A DNA stretch of 64,000 nt from Agromyces cerinus subsp. cerinus (GCF_900142065.1 NZ_FSRJ01000005.1:186001-250000); one strand, 5' to 3'; numbered from the stretch's first letter, positions 9,481 to 17,912 are shown. The notes: a model not told the origin generated them from the letters alone. Program-made: numbers and translations.

Positions 9481-9498
9481 CCGCTCATGTTAGAGCGG
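9481..9498 (-). promoter_or_regulatory. Candidate -10 box for a leaderless terC-like transcript
   Basis: On the minus strand TAACAT (plus-strand 9487-9492) ends six bases before the GTG start, the distance expected when transcription begins at the start codon. CCGCTC (9481-9486) and GAGCGG (9493-9498) flank the box as a perfect 6-bp inverted repeat. No good -35 or Shine-Dalgarno sequence is visible. Inference only. Confidence 0.4.
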
Positions 9499-9551
9499 CG
9501 GGTCCAGCGGATGTCGCCGGCATTCCGTTGTTCGCCGTGCCTGGCTGCTCG

Positions 9552-10085
9552 CTAGGCCGGCGCGTACCTCGCGAAGATGGTGCCCGACTCCGAGCCCTGC
9601 ACGTCGAGCAGCCGCAGGCCCACGGGGTGCGGCGTGCGCAGCCGGTCCTCGGCGTTGCCGACGATGAACGGGTGGATGCCGGCGTGCACCTCGTCGACGA
9701 GCCCGGCGTCCATGAGGGTCGCCGCCAACTGCCCGTAGCCGTGCGAGATGATCGAGCCGTACTGGTCGCGCAGGCGCCGCACCGCCTCGGCCACATCGCC
9801 CTCGATGAGCGTCGAGTTCCAGTCGAGCGGGCCCGTCAGCGTCGTCGAGGCCACGAACTTCGGCAGCGCGTTGTAGTGCGCCGCGAAGCCGCGCCCGTCG
9901 GTCTGCGCGGGCCAGTACTCGCGGAAGAACTCGTAGCTCTCCCGGCCGAGCAGCACCGCGTCGGCACCGAAGACGAGTTCGTCGGAGTGGCGCACGAGTT
10001 CGGGTTCGTTGTCGTCGAACCAGTGCTCCATCTGGTCGAACGCCCCGTCGAGTGTCATTTCGAAAGAGATCGTCACTGTTCCCAT
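9552..10085 (-). CDS. Dihydrofolate reductase family protein
   Basis: This complete 177-residue member of the RibD_C/DHFR-like family begins GTVTISFEMTLDGAFDQMEHW, contains the central ADAVLLGRESYEFFREYWP motif and ends with the SIISHGYGQLAATLMDAGLVDEVHAGIHPFIVG segment that corresponds to the fragment at the left edge of the window. An in-frame start 12 codons upstream exists, but the conserved strand starts right after the ATG at 10085. The family binds NADPH in several characterised cases; the substrate of these stand-alone forms is generally unknown. It lies between TerC and a winged-helix protein, all on the minus strand. Confidence 0.87.
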   Translation of the reverse strand: MGTVTISFEMTLDGAFDQMEHWFDDNEPELVRHSDELVFGADAVLLGRESYEFFREYWPAQTDGRGFAAHYNALPKFVASTTLTGPLDWNSTLIEGDVAEAVRRLRDQYGSIISHGYGQLAATLMDAGLVDEVHAGIHPFIVGNAEDRLRTPHPVGLRLLDVQGSESGTIFARYAPA

Positions 10086-10155
10086 GCATTCCAGACTGCG
10101 CCTTCGAGCGCCGGATGTCACGGGCTCGACGGCTTCTCACCGCCGCCGCCCGCGA

Positions 10156-11220
10156 TCAGGCCTCGAGTCGCACCCGCGCCTCGAGCCCGAGGAACGTGCC
10201 GTACCGCGCCGCGGCGTCGTCGACGGCCGCGACCTCGCGCGTCGTCAGAGCGCGATGCGGATGCACCGCGAACGTGACCGCCTTCGTCGTCACCGTGCGC
10301 TTCATGCCGGCGACGAGCTGCCCGTCGACGAGCGCCATCCCGATCGCGGCCTCGCGCGCCCTCGGCACGACGCCGTCGGCGTCGATGATCCAGCGCGAGT
10401 CCTGGTAGCCGCGATACATCTCGTCGAGCACCTGCAGCAGGTGGCCGGCGGGCGCCGCGGATGCCGGGGCCTCCCCGGGAGCGTGCCAGAAGGTGCGGCC
10501 CTCGTGCTCGAAGGAGTCGAGCCGATCGCCGGCCGCGGCGATGCCACGACGCACGTCGGTGACCGTGAGGGTCGCCCAGTAGGCGAGGTCGCGATCGGTG
10601 GCCGGACCGTGCGAGGTGAAGTACCGCAGGGCGAGCTCGGCGAGCGCCTCGTCGCGGTCGAGGCGGCGCGGGCTCGGCACGCGGTCGGCGAAGCGGGCAT
10701 AGGTGTGCTCGCCGTCGCGCGGCGCGCCGCTGCACACGAGGCTCTGCACCTCGAGCCGGCCGAGCAGCAGCATGAGCTGCTGGCCTGTGAGCGGCTCGCC
10801 GCGTTCGGCGAGGCCCTCGGCGAGGTCGCCTCGGGTGCGGTCGGGCGACTCCGCGAGCATCTTCTCGATCGCATCGCCGAGCACGCCCAGCCTGCCGGCG
10901 ATCGGCTGCAACTGCTGCTCGAAGATCGGCATCACCCGCGGCGCGGTGAGCTCCTGCAGCCACAACGCGTCGTCGGCGTGCACGTAGTGCCAGGTCGAGC
11001 GCAGCACGTGGATGCGCAGCACGCGCCCGTCGGCGAGCGCGGCGGCCAGATCGCCCTGCTCGGGCGACTTGGCGCGCGTCGCGACCGCCCACGCCGACTG
11101 CGAGGCATTCTCGGCCTGCACCGCGGTGAGGGTGCGCACCACGTCCTCTGCGGCGCCGGCCGGGGCGGCGAGCAATTGCGAGTGCAGTCGCCAACGGGCG
11201 ATGTCTCGATCGGTGATCAC
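10156..11220 (-). CDS. Winged-helix DNA-binding domain protein (AlkZ/YcaQ-type HTH_42 family)
   Basis: The 354-residue protein matches the winged-helix DNA-binding family related to DNA glycosylases AlkZ and YcaQ: N-terminal DIARWRLHSQLLAAP with VVRTLTAVQAENASQSAWAVATR, followed by a HVLRSTWHYVHADDALWLQELTAPRV block. In AlkZ and YcaQ a QxQ or QxD catalytic motif lies in the second helix; here VQAEN is seen near residue 36, which may correspond to it. A DNA repair role is therefore possible but is not proven by sequence. The GTG at 11220 was chosen because the family N-terminus starts there, with AGGG just upstream. Confidence 0.82.
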   Translation of the reverse strand: MITDRDIARWRLHSQLLAAPAGAAEDVVRTLTAVQAENASQSAWAVATRAKSPEQGDLAAALADGRVLRIHVLRSTWHYVHADDALWLQELTAPRVMPIFEQQLQPIAGRLGVLGDAIEKMLAESPDRTRGDLAEGLAERGEPLTGQQLMLLLGRLEVQSLVCSGAPRDGEHTYARFADRVPSPRRLDRDEALAELALRYFTSHGPATDRDLAYWATLTVTDVRRGIAAAGDRLDSFEHEGRTFWHAPGEAPASAAPAGHLLQVLDEMYRGYQDSRWIIDADGVVPRAREAAIGMALVDGQLVAGMKRTVTTKAVTFAVHPHRALTTREVAAVDDAAARYGTFLGLEARVRLEA

Positions 11221-11327
11221 CCCTGCAGCGTATCCACGCGACGGTCGGGCCGGTGCGCACGCTGGCCGCCTCCGCCGCAGAGGCGTAGCCTGTGCCGCGA
11301 CGCGCCCGCGAGCTCCCAGGAGGTCCG

Positions 11328-11750
11328 ATGACGAGAACGCCGATCGTCTACGAGACCACGCACCGCATCGCCTTCTCGGAGCTCGATCCGTTCCAGCACG
11401 TGAGCACCGGCAACTACGCCAGGTACTTCGCCGACCACCGCATGGAAGGGCTCGCGAGATACGCCGGCTGGGATCTGCCTGCACTCGGCACCCTCGGCTT
11501 CATGACCTGGGTGCGGCGCATGGAGATCGACTTCATCCGGCCCCTGACGGCGGATCAAGACGTCTCGATCACTTCGTTCGTACGCGAGTTCCGAGGGCCC
11601 GACGCGATGATCGAGTGCACGATGACGGATGCCGCCGGCACGACGGTCTCGAGGTGCCTCATGATCGTGGCCCACGTCGACGCCCGCACGCGGCGCGCCA
11701 CCGACTGGCCCGACGAGCTCCAGGCGCTCTTCTTCGAAGCCGGCGACTGA
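11328..11750 (+). CDS. Acyl-CoA thioesterase family protein (hotdog, 4HBT)
   Basis: The 140-residue hotdog-fold protein contains the 4HBT core: HRIAFSELDPFQHVSTGNYARYFADHRMEG (about residues 12-40), in which the SELDPFQHVNxxxYxxxF-type motif places the catalytic aspartate, followed by MEIDFIRPLTADQDVSITSFV. The expected activity is hydrolysis of an acyl-CoA or related thioester. The start is supported by an AGGAGG site ending six bases before ATG. It is divergent from the winged-helix gene and is followed by 201 bases with no recognisable gene or clear signal before the peptidase. Confidence 0.86.
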   Translation: MTRTPIVYETTHRIAFSELDPFQHVSTGNYARYFADHRMEGLARYAGWDLPALGTLGFMTWVRRMEIDFIRPLTADQDVSITSFVREFRGPDAMIECTMTDAAGTTVSRCLMIVAHVDARTRRATDWPDELQALFFEAGD

Positions 11751-11951
11751 CGCTCGCTCAGGGCTGCCACCGAACCTCGCTCAGTGCTGTCCTGATGCCG
11801 CCGCGTCCGAGCAGGAGCAGCGTGAGGAGCACGGAAGGGCGGTCGCGCGAAGACTGCTCGTCGTACCCGTATGGCACCCCGAGCAGCGCGCGCAGGACTC
11901 CGTCCTCCGCCTGCACTCGGAGATGGTCTCCGGATGCTGGAGGTGAGTGTC

Positions 11952-13091
11952 ATGAACGAGACGACGTCGACGAACGATGCGATGGAGCCGCCGAACGGTC
12001 CGGAGGAGTTCCGACGCCTCGACAACGAGCGCAGCTCCGAGCGCATGCCCGAGGAGCTCGCTTCCCAGGTCGAGGGCCGCACGCTGACGATCACGACGAG
12101 GGAGAAGTTCGACCTCAAGGCCGCCGAACCGGTGCACTACGACGCCGATCGATGGCAATTGCGGCTCCCCGAGGGGACCGGCCTGGTCATGCCCGGCCGT
12201 GCCTCCGGTCGACTCTCGCTCGACGAGATCGACAAGGGGATCACCCGCGAGTACGCCGGGGCGACCGAGCTCGCACCGTCACGGCCGGCCTGGGTCGACT
12301 TCGAGCCGCACGCCAAGGTGACGGCCCCGAGGTCGACCGTGCTGCGGCGGGTCGACGGCGAGCTGATCGAGCCGCACTACGGGGTCTTCGGGGCCGATCA
12401 ACGCCAGGTCTACTATCCGGGCGGCTACCCGTGGACCTGCGTCGGCAAGGTGCTGGTCTGGGACGACTGGGGCTCTCCCTATCCGGCGTGGTCGGGGTCG
12501 GGCGTCCTGATCGGCGACCGCACCGTGCTCACGGCCGGACACATGTGCCCGTGGGGTTCGCCGAACTGGGCGATGCAGTTCATTCCGGCGTACTACGACG
12601 GCGCATCGACCCTCAGCCGGGGCGTGAGCTCGTACGTCTCCGACTACTACGGCTACGACACCGGCGACTCGGTCTCCGCGTGGGACATGGCGGTGCTGCG
12701 CCTGTACACCCCGCTCGGGGTGAACTACGGGTACTTCGGCACGAAGAACTACAACAGCGCGTGGGAAGGCGGCGACTACTGGACGCTCGCGGGCTACCCG
12801 GACGCCGTGTCGGGTGGGAACCGTCCCTCGCGCCAGATGTGGTGGCCGGTGCTCGACGATGACGGAAGCGGGTCGGCGGAGGAGGTCGAGTACGAGGCCG
12901 ACGCGACGGCGGGAAACTCCGGCGGCCCGGTCTTCGGCTTCTGGAACGGCCAGCCCTACGCGATCGCCACCCACAGCGGCGGCTCGAAGACCACCTTCCT
13001 CTGGTGGACCCTCGAAGACACCAACGTCGGTGCGGGCGGCGGCGCGCTCAACTCCCTCGTGGCGTGGGCACGCAGCAACTGGCCGGCCTGA
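11952..13091 (+). CDS. Trypsin-fold serine peptidase without recognisable signal peptide
   Basis: The 379-residue protein has a chymotrypsin/V8-like peptidase domain in its C-terminal 230 residues. The catalytic triad is visible as H197 (VLTAGHMC), D245 (WDMAVLRL) and S323 (TAGNSGGPVFG). The N-terminal 150 residues are hydrophilic and acidic and resemble a propeptide, but no signal peptide or transmembrane segment precedes them. The ATG at 11952 follows GGAGG with an 8-base spacing; the alternative upstream starts (11934, 11871) do not create a signal peptide either. V8-like peptidases are usually exported, so either export is non-classical or the enzyme is cytoplasmic. A short repeat follows the stop codon. 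Confidence 0.86.
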   Translation: MNETTSTNDAMEPPNGPEEFRRLDNERSSERMPEELASQVEGRTLTITTREKFDLKAAEPVHYDADRWQLRLPEGTGLVMPGRASGRLSLDEIDKGITREYAGATELAPSRPAWVDFEPHAKVTAPRSTVLRRVDGELIEPHYGVFGADQRQVYYPGGYPWTCVGKVLVWDDWGSPYPAWSGSGVLIGDRTVLTAGHMCPWGSPNWAMQFIPAYYDGASTLSRGVSSYVSDYYGYDTGDSVSAWDMAVLRLYTPLGVNYGYFGTKNYNSAWEGGDYWTLAGYPDAVSGGNRPSRQMWWPVLDDDGSGSAEEVEYEADATAGNSGGPVFGFWNGQPYAIATHSGGSKTTFLWWTLEDTNVGAGGGALNSLVAWARSNWPA

Positions 13092-13101
13092 TCCGGCGGT
13101 C

Positions 13102-13155
13102 GACACCGAGGAGCCGGTCGACTCCGACGAGCCGACCGACTCCGAGGCGTCGAGC
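13102..13155 (+). repeat. Three 18-base acidic repeats after peptidase gene
   Basis: Three degenerate 18-base units (13102-13119, 13120-13137, 13138-13155) of the form GACxCCGAGGAGCCG follow the peptidase stop codon at 13089-13091. In the +1 frame relative to the peptidase they read VDTEEPVDSDEPTDSEASS, a typical acidic linker. They fill the gap to the convergent phosphatase gene. They may be a frameshifted former C-terminal tail of the peptidase. Confidence 0.5.
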
Positions 13156-13157
13156 CG

Positions 13158-13898
13158 TCACCGCGGAGCGTCGACGAGCCGTCGGCGCAGTCGCACCAGC
13201 TCGTCCGCGGTGAGTCCGTGCGCGAGGAGGTACGCGTCGACGCTGCCGTGCTCCTGCTGCACCCAGTCGAGCGCCGCGCCGAGCGCCTCGGCCGAGGTGC
13301 CGTTCACGAGCGCTTCGAGCTCGGGCGTCACCTCGGCGCCCATCCGGTGTGCGGCGCCGAGCATGCGCTCGGTCCACTCACCCGTGAGGTTCGAGGTCGT
13401 GGCGAGGTAGTCGGCCGTCACCGCGTCGCGGTCGGCGCCGACGGCGAGCAGCACGAGGGCGACTCCCACCCCGGTGCGGTCCTTGCCGGCAGTGCAGTGC
13501 ACGAGCACGGCGTCATCGCTCGTCGCGATGATCGAGGCGAGCCGGGCGAACCGGTCGCCCGCCTGCTGCACGAGTTCGAGGTAGATGCCGTCGAGGGTGG
13601 GCAGGCGCCCGCCGCCGAGGGGCACGGCTCCGTCGAGCAGCGGCATGCTGACGAGCGCAGGACGCACCGAGTCCGCGGCGAGGCCGGGCGAGTGGGCCAC
13701 CTCGCCCTCGCTGCGGAAGTCGACGACGGTGCCGATCGCGCAGTCCGCGAGCTCGCGGCGGCCCTCCTCGCTGAGCGAGGCGAGTCCCTCCGAGCGGTAC
13801 AGCACACCCGGGGCGATGGTTCCCTCCCCGGCCGGCATGCCGCCGACGTCGCGGAAGTTCACGAGGCCGTCGAGGTTGGTGATGGTGGTGAGCGTCAT
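13158..13898 (-). CDS. Tyrosine-protein phosphatase (Y_phosphatase3 family)
   Basis: The 246-residue protein begins with NLDGLVNFRDVGGMPAGEG, typical of the bacterial dual-specificity/tyrosine phosphatase family that includes the mycobacterial PtpB type. The CX5R active-site loop is HCTAGKDRTG, with nucleophile C135 and R141; D140 follows the lysine as in lipid-phosphatase-like members. It should remove phosphate from protein tyrosine, serine or threonine, or from phosphoinositides. There is no export signal. Its ATG overlaps the MFS transporter stop codon (ATGA), so it is translated in the same operon and probably responds to the same sugar signal. Confidence 0.9.
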   Translation of the reverse strand: MTLTTITNLDGLVNFRDVGGMPAGEGTIAPGVLYRSEGLASLSEEGRRELADCAIGTVVDFRSEGEVAHSPGLAADSVRPALVSMPLLDGAVPLGGGRLPTLDGIYLELVQQAGDRFARLASIIATSDDAVLVHCTAGKDRTGVGVALVLLAVGADRDAVTADYLATTSNLTGEWTERMLGAAHRMGAEVTPELEALVNGTSAEALGAALDWVQQEHGSVDAYLLAHGLTADELVRLRRRLVDAPR

Positions 13899-15214
13899 GC
13901 TGAGACCTCCGCGGGTGCCGGGGCATCCGCTGATTCGGGTGCACGGCGCAGCACGGGGCGCAGCGCCGGCAGGGTGACGAGGGAGACGAGCACAGCGCCC
14001 GCCGCCACGAGGTAGAGGGCGACGTAGTTCTTGTCGCCGCCCGAGATGGGGTCGGAGCCGCCGATCAGGATGACGAACGGCGCGAGCGCCGGGGCGATCG
14101 ACTGCGGCAGGGTCTTGGCCATGTTGAAGACGCCGAGGAACTTGCCCTCGTGCCCGACGGGGAGCGTGCGCATCGCGAGCGCCAGGTCGACCGCGTAATA
14201 GGCGCCGAGGGCGAAGCCCGCGATCACCGTGCTCACCCAGAACACGACGAGGTCGCCGGTGAACGCCTTCATGAGCAGCGAGGTCGCCATGAGGATGGCG
14301 GCACCCGCGATGAACGGGCCGTAGTTGCCGCGCCGCGAGGCGAGGTAGCCGCAGAGGAACGCCGCGCCGACGTTGACCGCGGCACCGGCGAGGGTCGCGA
14401 TGGAGGTGAGCGCGGCGGCATCCGTCTGGCCCATGTCGAGCCGCAGCATGAGGTAGAAGAGGCCGAAGGTCGAGATGATCGTGTACCCGAACTGCATCGA
14501 GAAGCGCTGCAGCCACACGAGGGTGAACATCGGCACCTTCGCCGGGTTGAAGAAGAACGAGGTGAGCACGCTGCCGATCGATGCCGGCGGCACCGCGCTG
14601 CGGTCGATGGGCGGGTCGGACACGAAGCGGCAGATGACCGTGACCACGATGACGGCGAGCACGGGCATGGCGAGCAGCACGACCGTGAGCTGCGAGGCGA
14701 AGACGGCGGCCACGATCATGGCGGGCACCATGCCGAGGAAGCCGAAGGCGCCGAAGATGCCCGACGCCTTCGCGCGCTGCGCCTCGGGCACCTGGTCGGC
14801 GAGCAGCGCAGAGAGGGCCGCGAGGGTCGCGTTGTAGGCGACCTGCGAGAGCGCCCAGCCGAGCAGCAGCACGGGCACGTCGGATGCCACGACCATGACG
14901 AGCGCGCCGGCGAGACCGCCGAGCGTGCCGGCGACGATCCACGGGCGGCGGCGGCCGAAGCGGCTCGTCGTGCGGTCGGAGAGGTGGCCGAAGAGCGGGT
15001 TCGCGAGCATCGCGCAGACGGCGCCGACTGCGGTGATCAGGCCGAGCGCGGCCTCCTTCTCGCCCTCGGGCACGATCTGCAGCACCTTCAGCGAGAGCGC
15101 GACGACCAGGGGCGTCACGAGCGCGCCGAGGGCGGCGAGTTCGATGAGGGCGAGCAGGTAGATCTTGCGCATGGGCACGGCGGGGGTGCTGCGCGTGGTG
15201 GCTTCGACAGCCAT
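13895..15214 (-). CDS. MFS transporter, GPH-type sugar symporter
   Basis: The 439-residue protein has twelve predicted transmembrane helices. The loop after helix 2, LFGHLSDRTTSRFGRRRPWIVAG, is the signature of glycoside-pentoside-hexuronide and sucrose-type cation symporters. Import of a disaccharide or oligosaccharide coupled to a cation is the likely role. The phosphatase gene is translationally coupled to it by ATGA, and the GH3 glycosidase with its TetR regulator lies divergently upstream. A 20-base palindrome sits within its predicted promoter, so transporter and glycosidase are probably co-regulated. Confidence 0.87.
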   Translation of the reverse strand: MAVEATTRSTPAVPMRKIYLLALIELAALGALVTPLVVALSLKVLQIVPEGEKEAALGLITAVGAVCAMLANPLFGHLSDRTTSRFGRRRPWIVAGTLGGLAGALVMVVASDVPVLLLGWALSQVAYNATLAALSALLADQVPEAQRAKASGIFGAFGFLGMVPAMIVAAVFASQLTVVLLAMPVLAVIVVTVICRFVSDPPIDRSAVPPASIGSVLTSFFFNPAKVPMFTLVWLQRFSMQFGYTIISTFGLFYLMLRLDMGQTDAAALTSIATLAGAAVNVGAAFLCGYLASRRGNYGPFIAGAAILMATSLLMKAFTGDLVVFWVSTVIAGFALGAYYAVDLALAMRTLPVGHEGKFLGVFNMAKTLPQSIAPALAPFVILIGGSDPISGGDKNYVALYLVAAGAVLVSLVTLPALRPVLRRAPESADAPAPAEVSA

Positions 15215-15275
15215 CGTGGTTCCTTCCGGTTGGACTCGTCGTTGAGCGCTATCCGAACAGATCGGATCAACGTGA

Positions 15276-15304
15276 AGACTAAAACCTAGTGACGACTAGG
15301 TTAA
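15276..15304 (-). promoter_or_regulatory. MFS promoter with embedded palindromic operator
   Basis: Seen: AACCTAGT (15283-15290) and ACTAGGTT (15295-15302) form a perfect 8-bp inverted repeat around GACG. On the minus strand TTAACC (15299-15304) and TAGTCT (15276-15281) make a -35/-10 pair with 17-base spacing, so the palindrome fills the spacer. The GH3 gene lies divergently at 15404. The TetR encoded downstream of GH3 is the likely binder. Confidence 0.6.
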
Positions 15305-15403
15305 CTGCGAGATGATGTTACTGCCTCACCCGTACCGTGAGGAAGTGCCCGCCGATGCGCCATCGACGAGCGCGCCGAGCCACCACCGACGAGACGGAGC
15401 CCC

Positions 15404-17203
15404 GTGCCTTTCGCCAGCCCAGAGACCCTGCTCGCGCAGATGACCATCGAAGAGAAGGCCGGAGCGCTCTGCGTCGCCAGGGTGGTCGTCGGCGAGGGCG
15501 GCGCGCTGTGGGAGGGCACCGACGCCGAATCCCCGTTCGGCTTCGCACCGACGAGCGAACTGCTGCTCGAACGCTCGATCTCGCACCTCACGATCATGAA
15601 CGCGCCGGGCGTCGCCGCGCTCGCGCGCTGGCGCGACGCCATCGACGCGCGCGCCGCCGAGCACCGCCTCGACGTGCCGGTCAGCGTGCTCAGCGACCCG
15701 CGGCACGGTCGGGTGCACAACGCCGCGACCTCGCAGAGCGGCGACGGTTTCTCGCCCATGCCCGAGCCCCTCGGCCTCGCCGCGATGTTCGACTCCGAGC
15801 TCGTCGAGGAGGCCGCCGCGATGATGGCCCGCGAGCTGCGCGCCGTCGGCATCGACGTCGCCCTGCATCCCATGGCCGACCTCGCGACCGAGGCGCGCTG
15901 GGCCCGCGTCGCGGGCACCTTCGGTGAAGACCCGGCGCATGCGACCGAGACGCTCGCACGGTACCTCCGCGGCATGCAGGGCCCCGCTGGCGGAGTCGCC
16001 TGCACCGTCAAGCACTTTCCGGGCGGCGGGCCGCAACGGCGCGGGGACGACGCGCACTTCGAGCGCGGCGCCAACACCGTCTACCCCGGCGGCCGGTTCG
16101 ACGACCACCTCGCGCCGTTCGCCGCGGCGGTCGAACTCGGGGTCGCGCGGGTCATGCCCGGCTATGCGGCACCGGTCGGGGCGAGCGCGAGCGATGCCGG
16201 CACCGGCGTCGAGCTGCCGCCCGTCGGCTTCGCCTTCCAGCGCGAGCTCATCACCGGCGTGCTGCGCGAGCGCCTCGGCTTCGACGGCGTCGTGATCACC
16301 GACTTCAACATCGTCACTGGCATGCGGCTGCCGCGCCTCGGCCTCGAACTGCCCGTTCGGGCATGGGGGCTGCTCGACCTGCCGCCCGTCGAGCGCGTCG
16401 GCCGGCTCTTCGATGCGGGCGTCGACCAGCTCGGCGGCGAGGACGACCCCGGTCTGATCCTGCGCGCCGTCGAGGCCGGGCTCGTGACCGAGGCGCGACT
16501 CGACGAGTCGGTGCTGCGCGTGCTGCGCGAGAAGGAGCGGCTCGGGTTGTTCGGGCCCGCGAGCGTCGGCGCCGATGCCGACGGCGAGCACGGCACCCGC
16601 GACGAGCGCGCACCGGAGCTCGTCGCGACTCGCGAGCACCTCGCCATCAGCGCACGCGTGCAGGCCGCGTCGGTCGTGGCGCTGTCGGGTTCGCCCGTGA
16701 CGGTCTCGCCGGGCACCCGCATCTACAGCGAGGGCGTCGACCTCGATGTCGTGGGCCGGTACGGCGTCCCGGTCGACTCCCCCGCCGACGCCGACCTCGC
16801 CGTGCTGCGGCTCGAAGCTCCGTTCGACGCGAGCGACGACCCGTTCGAGGCCGCCTTCCACTCCGGATCGCTCGAGTTCCCCCAGCCCGAGCGCGAGCGC
16901 ATCTTCGAGATCTGCGACCGGGTGCCGACCGTCGTCGACGTCTTCCTCGACCGGCCGGCCGTGCTCACGGGCTTCCCCGAGCGGGCGGCAGCACTGCTCA
17001 CGACGTTCGGTGTCACCGACGAGGTGCTGCTGGATGCCGTGACCGGCCGCGCCGCCGCCCCCGGCCGACTGCCCGTCGACCTGCCGCGGTCGATGGCGGC
17101 GGTCGAGGCATCCCGCGAAGACGTGCCGTTCGATACCGTGGACCCGCTGTTCCGATTCGGGCACGGACTCGGGTGGACGGCACTCGAAGGAGGCGACCGG
17201 TGA
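15404..17203 (+). CDS. Glycoside hydrolase family 3 protein
   Basis: The 599-residue protein holds a GH3 N-terminal barrel (about residues 5-370) and a GH3 C-terminal alpha/beta domain (about 400-580). The conserved KHFPGGG loop (about 203-209) and the nucleophile segment VITDFNIV (about 300) are visible. Family activities include beta-glucosidase, beta-xylosidase and N-acetylglucosaminidase; the NagZ-type KHFPGHGDTxxDSH motif is absent, so NagZ activity is unlikely. It has no signal peptide and would act on imported oligosaccharides, which fits the divergent MFS symporter. The GTG start follows a GGAG site. Its stop overlaps the start of the TetR gene (GTGA). Confidence 0.88.
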   Translation: MPFASPETLLAQMTIEEKAGALCVARVVVGEGGALWEGTDAESPFGFAPTSELLLERSISHLTIMNAPGVAALARWRDAIDARAAEHRLDVPVSVLSDPRHGRVHNAATSQSGDGFSPMPEPLGLAAMFDSELVEEAAAMMARELRAVGIDVALHPMADLATEARWARVAGTFGEDPAHATETLARYLRGMQGPAGGVACTVKHFPGGGPQRRGDDAHFERGANTVYPGGRFDDHLAPFAAAVELGVARVMPGYAAPVGASASDAGTGVELPPVGFAFQRELITGVLRERLGFDGVVITDFNIVTGMRLPRLGLELPVRAWGLLDLPPVERVGRLFDAGVDQLGGEDDPGLILRAVEAGLVTEARLDESVLRVLREKERLGLFGPASVGADADGEHGTRDERAPELVATREHLAISARVQAASVVALSGSPVTVSPGTRIYSEGVDLDVVGRYGVPVDSPADADLAVLRLEAPFDASDDPFEAAFHSGSLEFPQPERERIFEICDRVPTVVDVFLDRPAVLTGFPERAAALLTTFGVTDEVLLDAVTGRAAAPGRLPVDLPRSMAAVEASREDVPFDTVDPLFRFGHGLGWTALEGGDR

Positions 17204-17832
17204 GCGAAGCGGATGTCGCGGCGCCCCTCGACGGCCGCCAGCGGCGCGGCGACGAGCGCCGCGAGCGCATCATCGCGGCCGCCGTGCGCCGCTTCGCCCG
17301 ACGCGGCTACGACGGCACCCGCATCGCCGACATCGCGAAGGACGCCGGGGTGACCGACGCCGGCCTCATCCACCACTTCCCGACGAAGCTCAGCCTCTTC
17401 CTCGAGATCGTCGAGCGGCGCGAGGCGGCCTACACGCAGCACGATCTCGGCGAGGTCACGTCGGTGCGCGAGCTCGTCAACTGGCACATCGACTCCGTAC
17501 GCCTTGCGGCGTCCGAACCCGACTACGTACGCTTCCGTGCCATGCTGACCGGGTCGGGCCTGCTCGAGGGGCATCCGATCGCCGACCGCCTCACCGCGAA
17601 CCTCGAACTCGCCCTCGCCGAGCTGGTGCCGATCGTGCAGCGCGGCATCGACGACGGCGAGCTCCACGCTGGGGTCGAGCCCCGACAGGTCGTGCTCGAG
17701 CTGCTCGCGCTGAACGAGGGCATCCGCAACCAGTGGGTGACGCTGCCCGACCGCATCGACTACGTCGCCGTATTCTCGGCGGCGGCGGCCGGGCTGTACG
17801 AGCGCGTGTCGGGGCATCCGCTCGACGCCTGA
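17200..17832 (+). CDS. TetR/AcrR family transcriptional regulator
   Basis: The 210-residue protein has an N-terminal TetR helix-turn-helix (about residues 22-68, RIIAAAVRRFARRGYDGTRIADIAKDAGVTDAGLIHHFPTK) and an all-helical ligand-binding C-terminal domain. Its GTG start overlaps the GH3 stop codon and is preceded by AAGGAGG, so it is co-translated with the glycosidase. It is the best candidate for the palindrome at 15283-15302 and would then control both GH3 and the divergent MFS operon, with a sugar or glycoside as inducer. The ligand is unknown. Confidence 0.88.
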   Translation: MSEADVAAPLDGRQRRGDERRERIIAAAVRRFARRGYDGTRIADIAKDAGVTDAGLIHHFPTKLSLFLEIVERREAAYTQHDLGEVTSVRELVNWHIDSVRLAASEPDYVRFRAMLTGSGLLEGHPIADRLTANLELALAELVPIVQRGIDDGELHAGVEPRQVVLELLALNEGIRNQWVTLPDRIDYVAVFSAAAAGLYERVSGHPLDA

Positions 17833-17851
17833 CTGACACGGTCGGTCGCGA

Positions 17852-17899
17852 GACGACGAAGCCGCCGGCGCCCAGCGAGGGCGTCGGCGGCTCGTCGTC
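17852..17899. terminator. Bidirectional hairpin between convergent genes
   Basis: A long GC-rich stem of about 20 bp, with one bulge and one mismatch (left arm from GACGACGAAGCC, right arm ending GGCTCGTCGTC), surrounds an AGCGA loop. It lies between the stop codons of the TetR gene and the convergent DUF4097 gene and could end transcription from both sides. Confidence 0.75.
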
Positions 17900-17912
17900 T
17901 CCGGGTGCGACC

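Noticed and set aside
9481..9551. Possible manganese riboswitch (yybP-ykoY type) before the TerC-like gene
   Set aside because: The spacer before the start is too short and overlaps the neighbouring gene end; no riboswitch-like stem architecture was seen.
15404..17203. GH3 gene as NagZ (muramoyl-recycling N-acetylglucosaminidase)
   Set aside because: The NagZ-specific KHFPGHGDTxxDSH loop is absent; the loop reads KHFPGGG, and the gene is tied to a sugar symporter.
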